64,000 nucleotides of DNA. It comes from Woeseiaceae bacterium (GTDB lineage Bacteria; Pseudomonadota; Gammaproteobacteria; Steroidobacterales; Woeseiaceae). The DNA lies in contig JANQLK010000016.1 in the NCBI GenBank assembly GCA_028280615.1, positions 248,001 through 312,000 of the forward strand. The letters are read 5' to 3'. Shown here in pieces: positions 1 to 10,556 of the stretch. Made by a program: the position numbers and the translations under genes. Numbering within the stretch: position 1 is the stretch's first letter; each line of letters opens with the position of its first letter. The notes beneath the pieces are model-generated. The model worked only from the letters and a program-made list of their open reading frames with translations, did not search any database and was not told where the DNA came from.

Positions 1-413
1 CTGCCGGTCTTGAGCTTCTCGAATGAAGACCGCATTTGCGCAGCGGTCGCGTCGCGGCCGTCGGCCTTGTCTGCCTTGGTGGCGATAAACAGCGCGTCGC
101 GAACGCCCAGCTCCGCGATCAGGTCGCCGAGCACGGCCTCGGACGTACGGTACATGGGCGCCGTATCCACGAGCGTGCCGCCGAGCGCATGAAATCGCCC
201 CAGCGCGGCGAGGAGGGGCTTGCGGGCTGCGGCACTCCTGGCGACGCCATACCGGTTGGTGCCGAGGCCAACGATCGGAATCAGTTCGCCGCTCGACGGG
301 ATCGGCCGGGTAATCAATTCGTGATCCGCGGCCAATGCACCCCGGCCGCAGAGTGCCAGGGTCGTGCCGGCGCCCAGCGCGGCGCGCGTAAACTCGCGAC
401 GAGTTAGCTGCAT
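1..413 (-). CDS. Tat-exported aldo/keto reductase, N-terminal part
   Basis: The minus-strand reading frame runs off the left edge, so only the first 137 residues are seen. It opens MQLTRREFTRAALGAG, a twin-arginine signal followed by a short hydrophobic stretch, so the protein is probably folded in the cytoplasm and exported by Tat. After it come VGLGTNRYGVAR and LVDTAPMYRTSEAVLG, which carry the Asp and Tyr of the aldo/keto reductase active site, and then IATKAD with the Lys. The start is supported by a GGGAGG ribosome binding site a few bases upstream. Substrate is unknown. The fold call is firm; specificity cannot be judged from the fragment. Confidence 0.85.
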   Translation of the reverse strand, partial: MQLTRREFTRAALGAGTTLALCGRGALAADHELITRPIPSSGELIPIVGLGTNRYGVARSAAARKPLLAALGRFHALGGTLVDTAPMYRTSEAVLGDLIAELGVRDALFIATKADKADGRDATAAQMRSSFEKLKTG

Positions 414-441
414 GGTGTCCTCCCGAAGACCAATCGCACTG

Positions 442-708
442 GAACCTATCTCACGATTGCTCGCAGCCGCGTTGCGGTGCGAACGGCCGCGAGGCAAGGC
501 GCGAGAAGCGCTGTTTGGTCATTCCAAATAAGCGACGAGCAACGCCGCATCGCGGCCGTTCGCGCCACAACCCTTTGGGCCGGCAGCTATTTTTCCGCAA
601 TTCCGCGTTGCAGCTCGCTGATGTAGTTATACTACACGGCGCTCGCTGCGCCTTGACTTGCGAAAAAATAGCCGCCGGCGCGGCTGCGAGCAATCGTGAG
701 ATAGGTTC
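442..708. repeat. MITE-like palindromic element with 30-bp perfect terminal inverted repeats
   Basis: Bases 442-471 and 679-708 are perfect inverted repeats of 30 bp. Inside are two further nested hairpins: 479-492 pairs perfectly with 550-563 around a TTTGG..CCAAA core at 514-527, and 579-600 pairs with 658-679 with two mismatches around a GTAGT..ACTAC core at 623-635. No transposase frame lies inside, and I see no target-site duplication. The whole 414-750 stretch between the divergent reductase and MaoC genes is otherwise empty. A TATACT hexamer at 709-714 abuts the right end and could be the -10 of the downstream operon. It resembles non-autonomous miniature elements; its family is not identified here. 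Confidence 0.85.
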
Positions 709-750
709 TATACTATTCGCCTGTTTGCCAACGCCACGGGTCAGGCGCCC

Positions 751-1203
751 ATGCCAGGTCTCTACTTCGAGGAGTTTTCGGTCGGTCAGCTCATCGATCA
801 TCCGATTCGCCGCACGGTTACGGAAGCCGACAACGTTCTGTTCACGACGATGACCCACAACCCCGCAGCGCTGCATCTCGATGCCGAGTACATGAAGTCC
901 ACCGAGTACGGACGGCCGATCGTGAACAGCTGTCTTACCTTGAGTCTCATGGTCGGAATCTCGGTGAACGAAACGACCCACCTGACCGCGGTGGCGAATC
1001 TCGGCTGGACGGACGTCCGGTTTCCAAAGCCCGTGTTTCCGGGCGATACGCTCAGGATCCAGACCGAGGTCCTGACGCTGCGCGAGAGCCGCTCTCGGCC
1101 CGACAACGGCATCGTCGAGTTCGCGCATCGCGCCTATAACCAGGCCGACGAGCTGGTGGGCGAATGTCGCCGCTCGGCGCTCATGCTGAAGCGGCCGGAA
1201 TGA
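751..1203 (+). CDS. MaoC-family enoyl-CoA-type hydratase
   Basis: A 150-residue single hot-dog-fold protein of the MaoC dehydratase family. The hydratase-type active-site region is visible as [16 protein letters not shown], with Asn/Asp and His where the family hydrates 2-enoyl-CoA thioesters; [13 protein letters not shown] follows as the helix over the acyl pocket. Its stop overlaps the start of the CitE-like lyase by the ATGA arrangement at 1200-1203, so the two are translationally coupled. A hydratase coupled to a CitE-like lyase and an acyl-CoA synthetase suggests a route such as mesaconyl- or itaconyl-CoA hydration followed by cleavage; this is inference from context. The family is certain, the substrate is not. 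Confidence 0.85.
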   Translation: MPGLYFEEFSVGQLIDHPIRRTVTEADNVLFTTMTHNPAALHLDAEYMKSTEYGRPIVNSCLTLSLMVGISVNETTHLTAVANLGWTDVRFPKPVFPGDTLRIQTEVLTLRESRSRPDNGIVEFAHRAYNQADELVGECRRSALMLKRPE

Positions 1204-2063
1204 TTCGCAGCTTTCTGTTCGTGCCCGCGGACAGCGAGCGCAAGCTCGAGAAGTCCGTCGATGTGGGCGCCGACGCCATCATCGTCGACCTGGAGGACGC
1301 CGTGGCGCCGTCGAAGCGAGCCGAGGCCCGGCAGATCGCGGCCGCGCACGTCGGCGGCCGCGATGACGCCTGGGTCCGGATCAACGCGCTCGACACCGAG
1401 GATGCCGACCACGATCTCGAGGCCGTCATGCCGGCGCGGCCGGCGGGCATCATGCTGCCGAAGCCCGAGAGTGCGGCCGACGCAGTCGATCTCGCGGCGC
1501 GGCTCGACGAGTACGAGGATGCACACGCTATCGACCGCGGCAGCACCGGGATCGTGTGCCTGTGCACCGAGCGTCCCGGGGCGTTGTTCTCGCTCGGAGG
1601 CTACGCCGGCGCAACCGATCGTCTTCGCGGCCTGTCGTGGGGCGCCGAGGACCTGAGTGCCGCGCTGGGCGCCAGTGCGACCCGCGCGGCGAATGGCGGC
1701 TGGCTGCCGCCGTTCGCACTCGCCCGCTCGCTGTGCCTGTTCGCCGCGGCCGCGGCCGAGGTCGCGGCCATCGACACGGTCTACACGGATTTTCGCGATG
1801 CGGACGGACTTCGCGAGTACGCGCTGGCCGCTCGCCGCGACGGCTTTGGCGGCATGCTCGCAATCCATCCGGCGCAGGTCGAAATCATCAACGCGGCGTT
1901 CGTGCCGGACGATGCGGAGGTCGAGCGCGCAAGACGCATCGTTGCGCTGTTTGAGGAAAACCCGGATACCGGCGCGATCGGGCTGGACGGCAAAATGCTG
2001 GATCGCCCGCATCTCGTGCAGGCCAGGCGAATTCTGGCGCTCAAGGCGGCCGACGACAAATAA
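1200..2063 (+). CDS. HpcH/HpaI (CitE-like) CoA ester lyase
   Basis: A 287-residue TIM-barrel lyase of the citrate lyase beta / malyl-CoA lyase family. The protein begins [18 protein letters not shown], the usual N-terminus, and [12 protein letters not shown] holds the acidic Mg2+ and acyl-CoA contact region; [14 protein letters not shown] is the second family signature and [13 protein letters not shown] the third. The in-frame start at 1164 would add a non-conserved leader, so the ATG at 1200, overlapping the upstream TGA, is preferred. It probably cleaves a (3S)-citramalyl-, malyl- or similar 3-hydroxyacyl-CoA to acetyl-CoA plus a keto acid. The downstream acetyl-CoA synthetase starts 32 bp later. 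Confidence 0.85.
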   Translation: MIRSFLFVPADSERKLEKSVDVGADAIIVDLEDAVAPSKRAEARQIAAAHVGGRDDAWVRINALDTEDADHDLEAVMPARPAGIMLPKPESAADAVDLAARLDEYEDAHAIDRGSTGIVCLCTERPGALFSLGGYAGATDRLRGLSWGAEDLSAALGASATRAANGGWLPPFALARSLCLFAAAAAEVAAIDTVYTDFRDADGLREYALAARRDGFGGMLAIHPAQVEIINAAFVPDDAEVERARRIVALFEENPDTGAIGLDGKMLDRPHLVQARRILALKAADDK

Positions 2064-2095
2064 CAAGCTCCTTAAGCCGGAAACACGGAGACGCA

Positions 2096-4036
2096 ATGAA
2101 GGACATCTACCCGGTCGACGATGCGACGCGCGAGCGCGCTCTGATCGACGAACAGCGCTACGACGAGCTCTATCGGCGGTCGATCGAGGACAACGAGGGC
2201 TTCTGGGCCGAGCAGGCTGAACGCATCGACTGGATCAAGCCGTTTACGAACGTGAAGGACGTGTCGTTCGCGAAAGACGATCTGCACATCCGCTGGTTCG
2301 ACGATGGAACGCTGAACGCCTGCTACAACTGCGTGGACCGGCATCTCGAGAGCCGCGGCGACCAGGTTGCGATTATCTGGGAAGGCGACGATCCCTCGCG
2401 TGACCTCGAGATAACTTACCGCGACCTGCATGGGCGAGTCTGCCGGCTCGCCAACGCGCTCAAGTCGCTGGGCGCGAAGAAGGGCGATCGCATCACTATT
2501 TACATGCCAATGATTCCCGAGGCCGCCGTCGCGATGCTCGCCTGCGCCCGAATCGGCGCCGTGCACTCGGTTGTATTCGGTGGCTTTTCCCCCGAGGCGC
2601 TGGCCGGCCGCATCCACGACTGCGAGTCGAACATCGTCATCACGGCCGACGAAGGCGTACGCGGCGGCAAGACCGTGCCGCTCAAGCACAACGTCGACAA
2701 GGCCGCCGAGCATCCCGACGTCGTGACGCTCGAGAAAGTGCTCGTAATTCGCAACACGGGCGCCGACATCGGCTGGCAGGCCGAACGCGACGCCTGGCTG
2801 CACGAACTCGAGGCCGAGGTGGACGCCGACTGCCCCTGCGAGGAGATGGGCGCGGAAGACCCGCTGTTCATCCTCTACACGTCCGGATCGACCGGCAAGC
2901 CGAAGGGCGTGCTGCACACGACCGGCGGCTACATGGTGTACGCGTCGATGACGCACGAGGCCGTGTTCGACTACCACGACGGTGACGTGTTCTGGTGCAC
3001 GGCCGACGTCGGCTGGGTGACCGGCCACAGCTACATCGTCTACGGGCCGCTCGCCAACGGCGCGATCACCCTGATGTTCGAGGGCGTTCCAAACTATCCG
3101 ACATCGTCGAGGTTCTGGGAAGTCTGCGACAAGCACTCGGTGAACATCTGCTACACGGCGCCGACCGCGATCCGCGCGCTCATGCGCGAGGGCGACGAGC
3201 CCGTCGAGCGCACCTCGCGCACGAGCCTGCGCCTGCTGGGCTCGGTTGGCGAGCCGATCAATCCGGAGGCGTGGGACTGGTACTACACCGTAGTCGGCGA
3301 CAGCCGTTGCCCGATCGTCGACACCTGGTGGCAGACCGAAACGGGCGGCATCCTGATCAGCCCGCTGCCCGGTGCGACGGCGCTCAAGCCCGGCTCCGCG
3401 ACCCGGCCACTGTTCGGCATCCGGCCGGCACTGCTCGACGCCGAGGGCGCAACGCTCGAGGGGGCCGCCGAGGGCAACCTCGTGATCACGGACAGCTGGC
3501 CCGGCCAGATGCGAAGCGTGTACGGCGACCATCAGCGTTTCGTCGATACGTATTTCTCGACCTACGACAACTGTTACACGACGGGCGACGGTGCGCGGCG
3601 TGACGAGGACGGCTACTACTGGATTACCGGCCGAACCGATGACGTCCTGAACGTCTCGGGGCATCGGATGGGCACGGCCGAAGTCGAGAGCGCTCTCGTC
3701 GCGCACCGCGACGTCGCCGAAGCGGCCGTCGTCGGCTATCCGCACGACATCAAGGGACAGGGTATCTACGCCTATGTCACGCTCATGGGCAGTGTCGAGG
3801 CAAGCGACGAACTGCTCGCCGAGCTCCAGCAGTGGGTCCGCCGCGAGATCGGCCCGATCGCCAAGCCGGACCTGATTCAGTGGGCGCCGGGACTGCCAAA
3901 GACTCGTTCAGGCAAGATAATGCGCAGGATTCTGCGCAAAGTGGCCGCCGATGATTTCGCCGAGCTCGGAGACACGTCCACGCTGGCCGATCCGTCCGTC
4001 GTCGCGGACCTGATCGAGAACCGCCGCAACCGGTGA
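2096..4036 (+). CDS. acs: acetyl-coenzyme A synthetase
   Basis: A 646-residue AMP-forming acetate:CoA ligase, full length for the family. Visible are [12 protein letters not shown] (the P-loop of adenylate-forming enzymes), WWQTETGG near residue 414, the [16 protein letters not shown] hinge, and TRSGKIMRR close to the C-terminus with the catalytic lysine that is the usual target of protein acetylation. ACGGAG lies before the ATG. It is the last gene of the MaoC-lyase-synthetase operon and converges with the FHA gene only 10 bp away. The operon position hints that acetate released or used by the same pathway is activated here, though it may simply be the general acetate scavenger. Confidence 0.96.
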   Translation: MKDIYPVDDATRERALIDEQRYDELYRRSIEDNEGFWAEQAERIDWIKPFTNVKDVSFAKDDLHIRWFDDGTLNACYNCVDRHLESRGDQVAIIWEGDDPSRDLEITYRDLHGRVCRLANALKSLGAKKGDRITIYMPMIPEAAVAMLACARIGAVHSVVFGGFSPEALAGRIHDCESNIVITADEGVRGGKTVPLKHNVDKAAEHPDVVTLEKVLVIRNTGADIGWQAERDAWLHELEAEVDADCPCEEMGAEDPLFILYTSGSTGKPKGVLHTTGGYMVYASMTHEAVFDYHDGDVFWCTADVGWVTGHSYIVYGPLANGAITLMFEGVPNYPTSSRFWEVCDKHSVNICYTAPTAIRALMREGDEPVERTSRTSLRLLGSVGEPINPEAWDWYYTVVGDSRCPIVDTWWQTETGGILISPLPGATALKPGSATRPLFGIRPALLDAEGATLEGAAEGNLVITDSWPGQMRSVYGDHQRFVDTYFSTYDNCYTTGDGARRDEDGYYWITGRTDDVLNVSGHRMGTAEVESALVAHRDVAEAAVVGYPHDIKGQGIYAYVTLMGSVEASDELLAELQQWVRREIGPIAKPDLIQWAPGLPKTRSGKIMRRILRKVAADDFAELGDTSTLADPSVVADLIENRRNR

Positions 4037-4046
4037 GATTTCTGGT

Positions 4047-5327
4047 CTAATCCGCGTCCTCGTCGACCGCTTCGTCGTCGTTGCCCGGCGCTTCCGCGAC
4101 CTCTTGCAGTTTGCCGGACGCCGCCAGTGTCAGCGGATATGGAGCGCCGTCCGGGAACAGGCGCTTGAACTCGGCGATCTGGTGTTCGTAACTGCGGACG
4201 AACTCTTCGGCGAACAGCTGCGGAAAGCGGCCGCCGCCCTTTTCCGTCAGCGCCGGATAGATGTCGCAGTACATTTCCCAGCGCTTGTTGCCGCCCAGGA
4301 AGCCGAGTTTCGGCCTGGTATTCGATTCGCCGAAGGTCCCCAGCAACTCGTCCGGATCGAAGCGGTCGGCGAAATCGTCGAATGCGGCGGTCATTGCGTC
4401 CAGGAATGCGTCCTGGTGAAACAGGAGGTCGCGACAGACCTCGCGGACGGCCTCGCGCGGCGGCAGGTACTCGCCATCGCGACCGCGCAATAGCTTGCGG
4501 ATCGATTCGTCCGTGTTCTCCGACAGTTTGATCGGATTGTTGTGCCGCGGCAGCATCATGGTCTGGTCGAGTCGAAAGGCCGTTTTCAGGTTGGCGCGGC
4601 TGGCGAGGAGACGCGTAGTGCCCTCGACGAACTCGCGAAACAACTCGCCTGCGTTCTGCATGACTTCGTCGCCGTCAGCGTCCTTGCCGAGGTCCTCGAG
4701 ACTCATGCCGAGGCCGTTCAGGAAAGCGTCCATGGCCGAGTCCCGAACAACGTCCTCGTTCGCCGGCTCCGCCTTGCCGTCGTCGGGAATGACGCCTGCG
4801 TCCTCGTCGAAGAAGTCCAGTGCCTCGACCGACGTTTCGGCCGCGGCCTCGTCACTGAACAGCAGATCGTTGAGATCGTCGTCGGCCAGTTCGTCTTCGT
4901 CGAGCAACTTGACGCCGCTCTCGATGCGATCCTCCTCGACGGACTGCTCGATTGCTTCGGGCAACACGGGCTGCTCTTCTTCGAGCGGCGTGACGATGCT
5001 CTCGCCTTCGCTGATCGATACGGCTATCTCGAATTCGCCGAGCTTCAGGCGATCGCCGTCGAACAGCCGCTGCGTGTTGCCGCGGCCGAGCGGCTTGCGG
5101 TCCTCGTTGACGAATACGCCGTTCGAACTGAGATCGACGAGATAGTAGATGCCACCGCGGTAGTCGATCGCGGCGTGCTTGCTGGAGATGTAGCGGTCGG
5201 GATCCGGCAGTATCCAGTCGTTCTGGAACGAGCGGCCGATCGTGCCGCCCTCGTCGTGGAACTCGCGCACGGCGTCGTCGCCGACGATGTCGCGGTGCTT
5301 GCTGACGATCTCCATATGTAGCGGCAT
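4047..5327 (-). CDS. FHA-domain protein of the type VI secretion TagH/ImpI type (orphan)
   Basis: About 426 residues starting MPLHMEIVSKHRD; the open frame continues further upstream but only this start places the FHA domain normally. Residues 1-110 form the FHA domain (GGTIGRSFQNDW, SSKHAAI, LSSNGVFVN), which binds phosphothreonine. A long acidic linker follows. The C-terminal ~190 residues match the domain found after FHA in type VI secretion proteins (HNNPIKLS, FHQDAFLDAMTAAF, WEMYCDIYPAL, FAEEFVRSYE). No other type VI gene is in the window. Two Ser/Thr kinases lie elsewhere here and could in principle supply the phosphorylated partner. Domain call firm; membership of a secretion system is inference. 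Confidence 0.82.
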   Translation of the reverse strand: MPLHMEIVSKHRDIVGDDAVREFHDEGGTIGRSFQNDWILPDPDRYISSKHAAIDYRGGIYYLVDLSSNGVFVNEDRKPLGRGNTQRLFDGDRLKLGEFEIAVSISEGESIVTPLEEEQPVLPEAIEQSVEEDRIESGVKLLDEDELADDDLNDLLFSDEAAAETSVEALDFFDEDAGVIPDDGKAEPANEDVVRDSAMDAFLNGLGMSLEDLGKDADGDEVMQNAGELFREFVEGTTRLLASRANLKTAFRLDQTMMLPRHNNPIKLSENTDESIRKLLRGRDGEYLPPREAVREVCRDLLFHQDAFLDAMTAAFDDFADRFDPDELLGTFGESNTRPKLGFLGGNKRWEMYCDIYPALTEKGGGRFPQLFAEEFVRSYEHQIAEFKRLFPDGAPYPLTLAASGKLQEVAEAPGNDDEAVDEDAD

Positions 5328-5580
5328 AGGCTCGTTCCTGTGCCCGAAGGCTGCGCGGGGCAGTCGGTACCGACTGGCGCTCAATAGTGAATAGTGCAGA
5401 AGATCAACAAGATACGATGCCGAGCAGTTCACATAATCGCGCGTGACGCCGTGCCCGATTCGAAGCGGCCTGTAGAAAAAATCCCACATAAAGACGCATT
5501 TAGCCCGTGACGGACAGCTTCGCGGGCGCCCGCGATTTCGGTAGACTTACGCGTTTTCTCAGGCGCTGCCGAGCGAATCG

Positions 5581-5913
5581 ATGGGCGACAAGCCGATATA
5601 CAAAGTCATCTTCCTGAACCAGGGGCAGGTCTACGAGGTATACGCCAGGAGCGTGTCCCAGGGCGGCCTGTTCGGTTTCGTCGAGGTGGAGCAGCTTGTA
5701 TTCGGCGAGCGCAGCACCGTCGTCGTCGACCCATCGGAGGAAAAGATCAAAGCCGAATTCGACAACGTTCGCCGCACCTATCTCCCGATGCATTCCATCG
5801 TCCGCATCGACGAAGTCGACAAGCAGGGCGCGAGCAAGATTTCCGAGGTTTCGGGTGACAAGGTCACGCCGTTCCCGGTGCCGATCTACACGCCCGGCGA
5901 TTCGTCGAGCTAG
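5581..5913 (+). CDS. DUF1820 family protein
   Basis: A 110-residue soluble protein beginning MGDKPIYKVIFLNQGQVYE and containing GGLFGFVEVEQLVFGE and VDPSEEKIKAEF, the pattern of the gammaproteobacterial DUF1820 family; the function is unknown. It stands alone between the divergent FHA gene and purL. A weak promoter-like pair (TTCGCG, 17 bp, TAGACT) lies upstream around 5520-5550. Its TAG stop codon is provided by the dispersed CTAGTGTCCTGAGTC repeat. No signal peptide or membrane segment is visible. Confidence 0.85.
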   Translation: MGDKPIYKVIFLNQGQVYEVYARSVSQGGLFGFVEVEQLVFGERSTVVVDPSEEKIKAEFDNVRRTYLPMHSIVRIDEVDKQGASKISEVSGDKVTPFPVPIYTPGDSSS

Positions 5914-5925
5914 TGTCCTGAGTCG
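5910..5925 (+). repeat. short dispersed repeat CTAGTGTCCTGAGTCG, copy 1
   Basis: A 16-bp sequence identical to 17241-17256 and shared for 15 bp, in reverse orientation, with 61181-61195. The TAG inside it is the stop codon of the DUF1820 gene. Confidence 0.75.
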
Positions 5926-6060
5926 TCAGTTCACACCTTTTAAGCGCGATCCTGACCATCGGCGATACCGCTTCCGCTAGCCGGGGCCGATCAAGCCCGC
6001 GCGTCGTTGAGGTATGATCGCGACTCCCGCAGACCAACGAGCGACATCAGGCCGAGCGAT

Positions 6061-9000
6061 TTGTCCATTCCTGCACCTGTAAGTCAGAAAGACGTCGATA
6101 TTCTGGTTCTCGATGGACAGCCGGCGCTGTCCGACTTCCGCCTGGCGAGGCAAAAGCGTGCCCTCACGCGCCTTGACGCTCGCGTCGAGGCGCTGTTCGC
6201 CCGCTACACCTATTTCGTCGAACTCGAAGCCCCGCTCGCGCGCGGTAGCCAGGCACGGCTCGAGCAACTCCTGCTGTCCGGCGACCCGGTCGGCAAGCTC
6301 CCGGCCCGGGCTACGACCCTGTATGTCGTGCCGCGTCCGGGAACGATTTCGCCTTGGTCGTCGAAAGCGACCGACATCGCGCGCGCCTGCGGATTCGACG
6401 GCGTCGCGCGCATCGAGCGTGGTATCTGCTATGCGATCGAGTTTGCCGGCGGGGCCGGGACCGACGACGCGCTGGCACTCTCGCTTACCCTGTTCGATCG
6501 CATGACTGAGACCGTCATCGAGTCCGGCGAAGCCGCTGCGGTCTTGTTCGAGCATCAGCAGCCCTCGCCCGTGAATGTCGTTGCGCTTGGCGAAGACGGC
6601 AGGGCGGCCCTCGCGGCAGCCGACGCCGCGCTCGGACTTGCGCTGTCAGACGACGAGATCGACTATCTCGTCGCCAACTATACGGCGATCGGCCGCGACC
6701 CGACCGACACCGAGCTCATGATGTTTGCGCAGGCAAATTCCGAACACTGCCGGCACAAGATATTCAATGCGAACTGGGTCATCGATGGCGAGGCGCGCGA
6801 CGAGAAGCTGTTCGGCATGATCCGTTCGACGACGGAGGCGACGCCAGGCGGCGTACTGTCCGCCTATTCCGACAACGCGGCCGTCGTCGAAGGCGTGCGC
6901 GGCGATCGCCTGCTCGCGGACGGCGGCAGCCGCGAGTACCGCTATTCGGAGGAGCCGATCCACATCCTGATGAAGGTGGAGACGCACAACCATCCGACCG
7001 CCATCTCGCCGTTCGCCGGCGCGGCCACGGGCGCCGGCGGCGAAATCCGGGACGAAGGCGCGACGGGTCTCGGGGCCAAACCTAAGGCCGGACTGACCGG
7101 ATTCACGGTATCGCACCTGCAGATTCCCGGATCGCCAAAACCCTGGGAGACGCGCTTTCCGCGCTCGGAGCGCATGGCGACGCCGCTCGACATCATGATC
7201 GACGGCCCGATCGGCGCCGCGGCGTTCAACAATGAGTTCGGCCGTCCGAATCTCGCGGGCTATTTTCGCAGCTTCGAGGCGCGCGTTCCCGGATTGCCCG
7301 AGTACGAAATCCGCGGCTACCACAAGCCGATCATGATCGCGGGCGGCGTCGGCAACGTCCGCGAAGAGCACGCCTTGAAGATCGACGTGCCGCCGGGCGC
7401 CAAAATCGTCGTCATCGGCGGGCCCGCCATGCTGATCGGACTCGGCGGCGGCGCCGCGTCCAGCGTCGCGAGCGGCACCTCGACGGAGGATCTGGATTTC
7501 GCGTCGGTACAGCGCGGCAATCCCGAGATGGAGCGCCGCGCACAGGAGGTCATCGACCGCTGCTGGTCCATGGGCGCCGAAAACCCCGTGCTGTTGATTC
7601 ACGACGTCGGCGCCGGCGGATTGTCCAACGCCGTACCCGAGGCCGTGGATCACAGCAAGCTGGGTGCGACGATCGAACTCAGGGAGATCGACAACGCTGA
7701 GCCGGGTCTGTCGCCGATGGCCATCTGGTGCAACGAGGCGCAGGAGCGCTACGTGCTCGTCATTGCCGAGGATCGAATAGACGAATTCAAGGCAATGTGT
7801 GAGCGCGAACGCTGCCCGGTGTCGGTCATCGGTACGCTGACCGACGACGGTCAGCTCGCGGTCAGCGATAGCGAGTTCGACGATCGCGTCGTCGATATGC
7901 CGATGTCGATGCTGCTGGGCAACCCGCCGAGCATGACCCGCAACGTGACCCGCGTGGCGCATGAGCTTCCCCTGCTCGACCTCGACGGCATCGAACTCGA
8001 GGAGGCCGCGCTTCGGGTCTTGAGTTTTCCCGCCGTCGCCGACAAGTCCTTCCTGATTCACATCGGCGATCGCACCGTGGGCGGCCTGACCGCGCGTGAC
8101 CAGCTGGTCGGGCCGTGGCAGGTTGCCGTCAGCGACGTCGCCATCACGGCGTCTGGATTCAACGCCTTCACGGGCGAGGCGATGGCCATGGGCGAGCGGA
8201 CGCCGCTGGCCGTGATCGACGCACCGGCCTCGGGCCGCATGGCGGTCGCCGAATCGATCACCAATATCGCGGCAGCGCCAATCGAGGATCTTTCGAAGGT
8301 GCGGCTGTCGGCCAACTGGATGGCTGCCGCCGGCCATCCGGGAGAGGACGCCAATCTGTTCGCGACCGTGAAGGCCGTCGGCGATGAGCTGTGCCGCGAG
8401 CTAGGCGTGGCGATACCGGTAGGCAAGGACTCGCTGTCGATGCGGGCGCGCTGGCGGGAGGGCCGGCGGGATTGCCAGGTCGTCGCACCGGTCTCGCTGA
8501 TCGTATCGGCGTTTGCGCCAGTGACCGACGTGCGCAGACACCTGACGCCGGAGCTCAGAAAGACCGAAACCCAGAGTTACCTGCTGCTGCTCGATCTCGG
8601 CAGCGGCGAACGGCGACTCGGCGGCTCGTGCCTCGCCCAGGCCTACACGCGGCCCGGCGGCGAGGCGCCCGACGTCGACGATGCCGCGGCGCTGCGCGGC
8701 CTGTTTGCGGCTATCCAGGAATTGTCCTCGCGGGACATGTTGCTCGCCTATCACGACCGCAGTGACGGCGGCCTGCTGGCGACGGTCGCCGAGATGGTAT
8801 TCGCCGGCCGGCTGGGCGCCAAGCTGCAGTTCGAAGGCAGCGACCTCGATCTGCTGCGCGAGTTGTTCAACGAGGAGGTCGGCGCCGTCGTCCAGGTTGA
8901 AAAAAACAAGCTGACGCAGGTGCACATGGTGCTGGACCGACAGGGTGTCCACGCACGCGCGATCGGCACGGTCGGCGGCGTACCGGGTCTGCGCGTGCAG

Positions 9001-9984
9001 CGTGACGGCGAGATTCTGCTGGACCTCGACCGCGCGACGATGCAGCGCCGTTGGGCCGAGACGAGCTATAAGATCAAATCGCTGCGTGACGATCCGCAGA
9101 CGGCGAAGGAAGAGTACGACCAGCTGCTCGACGATGGCGATCCGGGCCTGAACGTCGAATTGACGTTTTCGCCGGCCGACGATCCGACCCGCAAGCTGCG
9201 CGCCGCGGGCGGCGCCAGGCCGCGTGTCGCCGTGCTGCGGGAGCAGGGCGTCAACAGCCAGTACGAAATGGCTGCCGCGTTCATACGGGCGGGCTTTACG
9301 GCCGTCGACGTGCACATGAGCGATCTGCTGGCAGGCAGGGATACGCTGGACAACTACCACGGCATTGTCGCCTGCGGCGGATTCTCGTTCGGTGACGTGC
9401 TCGGCGCCGGCGGCGGCTGGGCAAAGTCGATTCTCTTCCACGAGCGGACGCGCGCGCAGTTCGAGACCTTCTTCCAACGCACGGATACCTTCGCGCTGGG
9501 CGTCTGCAACGGCTGCCAGATGTTCTCGCTGTTGCGCGAGCTGATTCCGGGCGCCGATCACTGGCCGCGCTTTCTGGTCAATCGGTCGGAACAGTTCGAG
9601 GCCCGCTTGAGCCTCGTCGAGATCGTCGAGAGCCCGTCGATCTTCTTCGACGGGATGGTGGGATCGAGACTGCCGATCGCCACCTCGCACGGCGAGGGCC
9701 GTGCAAAGTTCGACAACGACAGCGACCGCTTCATGGCCTCGCACACGATCGCCGCCCGTTACGTCGACAACTACGGGCAGGTCGCGGACCGCTACCCGGC
9801 CAATCCGAACGGCTCAGTGGACGGCATCTGCGCGCTGGCCTCGGACGACGGACGGGTGACGATCATGATGCCGCACCCCGAGCGCGTCGTACGCACGGTG
9901 CAAAACTCATGGCACCCCGACGACTGGGGCGCGGACGGTCCGTGGATGCGAATGTTCAGGAACGCGAGGCTCGCGGTCGGCTGA
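6061..9984 (+). CDS. purL: phosphoribosylformylglycinamidine synthase
   Basis: A single-chain purine enzyme of about 1307 residues, close to the 1295 of E. coli, converting FGAR and glutamine to FGAM. The N-terminal and two synthetase halves are present ([57 protein letters not shown]). The C-terminal glutaminase carries GVCNGCQM with the nucleophilic Cys and MPHPERV with its His. No ATG fits the N-terminus. TTG at 6061 matches the family length; another TTG at 6007 is in frame, but TATGAT at 6013-6018 looks like a -10, which would leave 6007 untranscribed. The exact start is uncertain. Confidence 0.96.
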   Translation: MSIPAPVSQKDVDILVLDGQPALSDFRLARQKRALTRLDARVEALFARYTYFVELEAPLARGSQARLEQLLLSGDPVGKLPARATTLYVVPRPGTISPWSSKATDIARACGFDGVARIERGICYAIEFAGGAGTDDALALSLTLFDRMTETVIESGEAAAVLFEHQQPSPVNVVALGEDGRAALAAADAALGLALSDDEIDYLVANYTAIGRDPTDTELMMFAQANSEHCRHKIFNANWVIDGEARDEKLFGMIRSTTEATPGGVLSAYSDNAAVVEGVRGDRLLADGGSREYRYSEEPIHILMKVETHNHPTAISPFAGAATGAGGEIRDEGATGLGAKPKAGLTGFTVSHLQIPGSPKPWETRFPRSERMATPLDIMIDGPIGAAAFNNEFGRPNLAGYFRSFEARVPGLPEYEIRGYHKPIMIAGGVGNVREEHALKIDVPPGAKIVVIGGPAMLIGLGGGAASSVASGTSTEDLDFASVQRGNPEMERRAQEVIDRCWSMGAENPVLLIHDVGAGGLSNAVPEAVDHSKLGATIELREIDNAEPGLSPMAIWCNEAQERYVLVIAEDRIDEFKAMCERERCPVSVIGTLTDDGQLAVSDSEFDDRVVDMPMSMLLGNPPSMTRNVTRVAHELPLLDLDGIELEEAALRVLSFPAVADKSFLIHIGDRTVGGLTARDQLVGPWQVAVSDVAITASGFNAFTGEAMAMGERTPLAVIDAPASGRMAVAESITNIAAAPIEDLSKVRLSANWMAAAGHPGEDANLFATVKAVGDELCRELGVAIPVGKDSLSMRARWREGRRDCQVVAPVSLIVSAFAPVTDVRRHLTPELRKTETQSYLLLLDLGSGERRLGGSCLAQAYTRPGGEAPDVDDAAALRGLFAAIQELSSRDMLLAYHDRSDGGLLATVAEMVFAGRLGAKLQFEGSDLDLLRELFNEEVGAVVQVEKNKLTQVHMVLDRQGVHARAIGTVGGVPGLRVQRDGEILLDLDRATMQRRWAETSYKIKSLRDDPQTAKEEYDQLLDDGDPGLNVELTFSPADDPTRKLRAAGGARPRVAVLREQGVNSQYEMAAAFIRAGFTAVDVHMSDLLAGRDTLDNYHGIVACGGFSFGDVLGAGGGWAKSILFHERTRAQFETFFQRTDTFALGVCNGCQMFSLLRELIPGADHWPRFLVNRSEQFEARLSLVEIVESPSIFFDGMVGSRLPIATSHGEGRAKFDNDSDRFMASHTIAARYVDNYGQVADRYPANPNGSVDGICALASDDGRVTIMMPHPERVVRTVQNSWHPDDWGADGPWMRMFRNARLAVG

Positions 9985-10023
9985 CGCCGCCCGATCATCC
10001 CGCGAATCGGTGAGACATTCGGG

Positions 10024-10425
10024 CTAGCGGGGCTCGCCCATCTGCGAGCGTCTGAGCGAATCGAAGGTTCGGCGCATGTCTTCCTCGTCGAGCGCCGTCT
10101 GCGGTCGGCGGCAAACCTTGATCTTGCGATTGCTGCCGGTGCGACGCTCGTAGCTGCAAACCACTGGCGCCACGGGTGGCGCCGCATACGCCGCCACCTC
10201 GGTCGGCGGCGGCTGCGCGGCCGGCAGCGCTTCGACGACGGTCTTCGCGGGCCCGGATGACGCACCGTCTGACGTGACGGTTGGCGCGGCTTCGGCCGCC
10301 GGGGCCGCTGTCGACGCCGTGGCGTGCGGCGGCCGCGGGACGTCGGTCGGCTCCTGGCTCGCACAACCGGCCGCCAGAAATGCGGCCAGGACCGCGGCTG
10401 ATGCCACGTTTTCCTGCCAGTTCAT
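10024..10425 (-). CDS. small proline/alanine-rich lipoprotein
   Basis: About 133 residues beginning MNWQENVASAAVLAAFLAAGCASQ, with a signal peptide ending in the lipobox LAAGC, so it is probably lipid-anchored. A run of Ala/Pro/Thr follows, then a compact C-terminus with two cysteines in VCSYERRTGSNRKIKVCRR and a charged tail. The start at 10425 is chosen because an AGGGGGG ribosome binding site sits just upstream; a start five codons earlier is also open. It converges with purL. I do not recognise the family; the function is unknown. Confidence 0.72.
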   Translation of the reverse strand: MNWQENVASAAVLAAFLAAGCASQEPTDVPRPPHATASTAAPAAEAAPTVTSDGASSGPAKTVVEALPAAQPPPTEVAAYAAPPVAPVVCSYERRTGSNRKIKVCRRPQTALDEEDMRRTFDSLRRSQMGEPR

Positions 10426-10556
10426 GAGACCCCCCCTCATTGAATGGCGCTTTCGCCATCATACGCCGCTCCCGCCTGCGCCGCATAGTCGCAATCGCTA
10501 TGAGCCGACGATGACCGATGGCCACGCGGTCGTCGACATTCGCTACACTGCCGGCT

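Noticed and set aside
2072..3745. Long minus-strand open frame of 557 codons opposite acs
   Set aside because: High GC makes antisense frames long; it has no family pattern and lies entirely within acs. The same holds for long frames opposite purL (6646-8337), the kinase (22456-23958) and parE (28599-30047).
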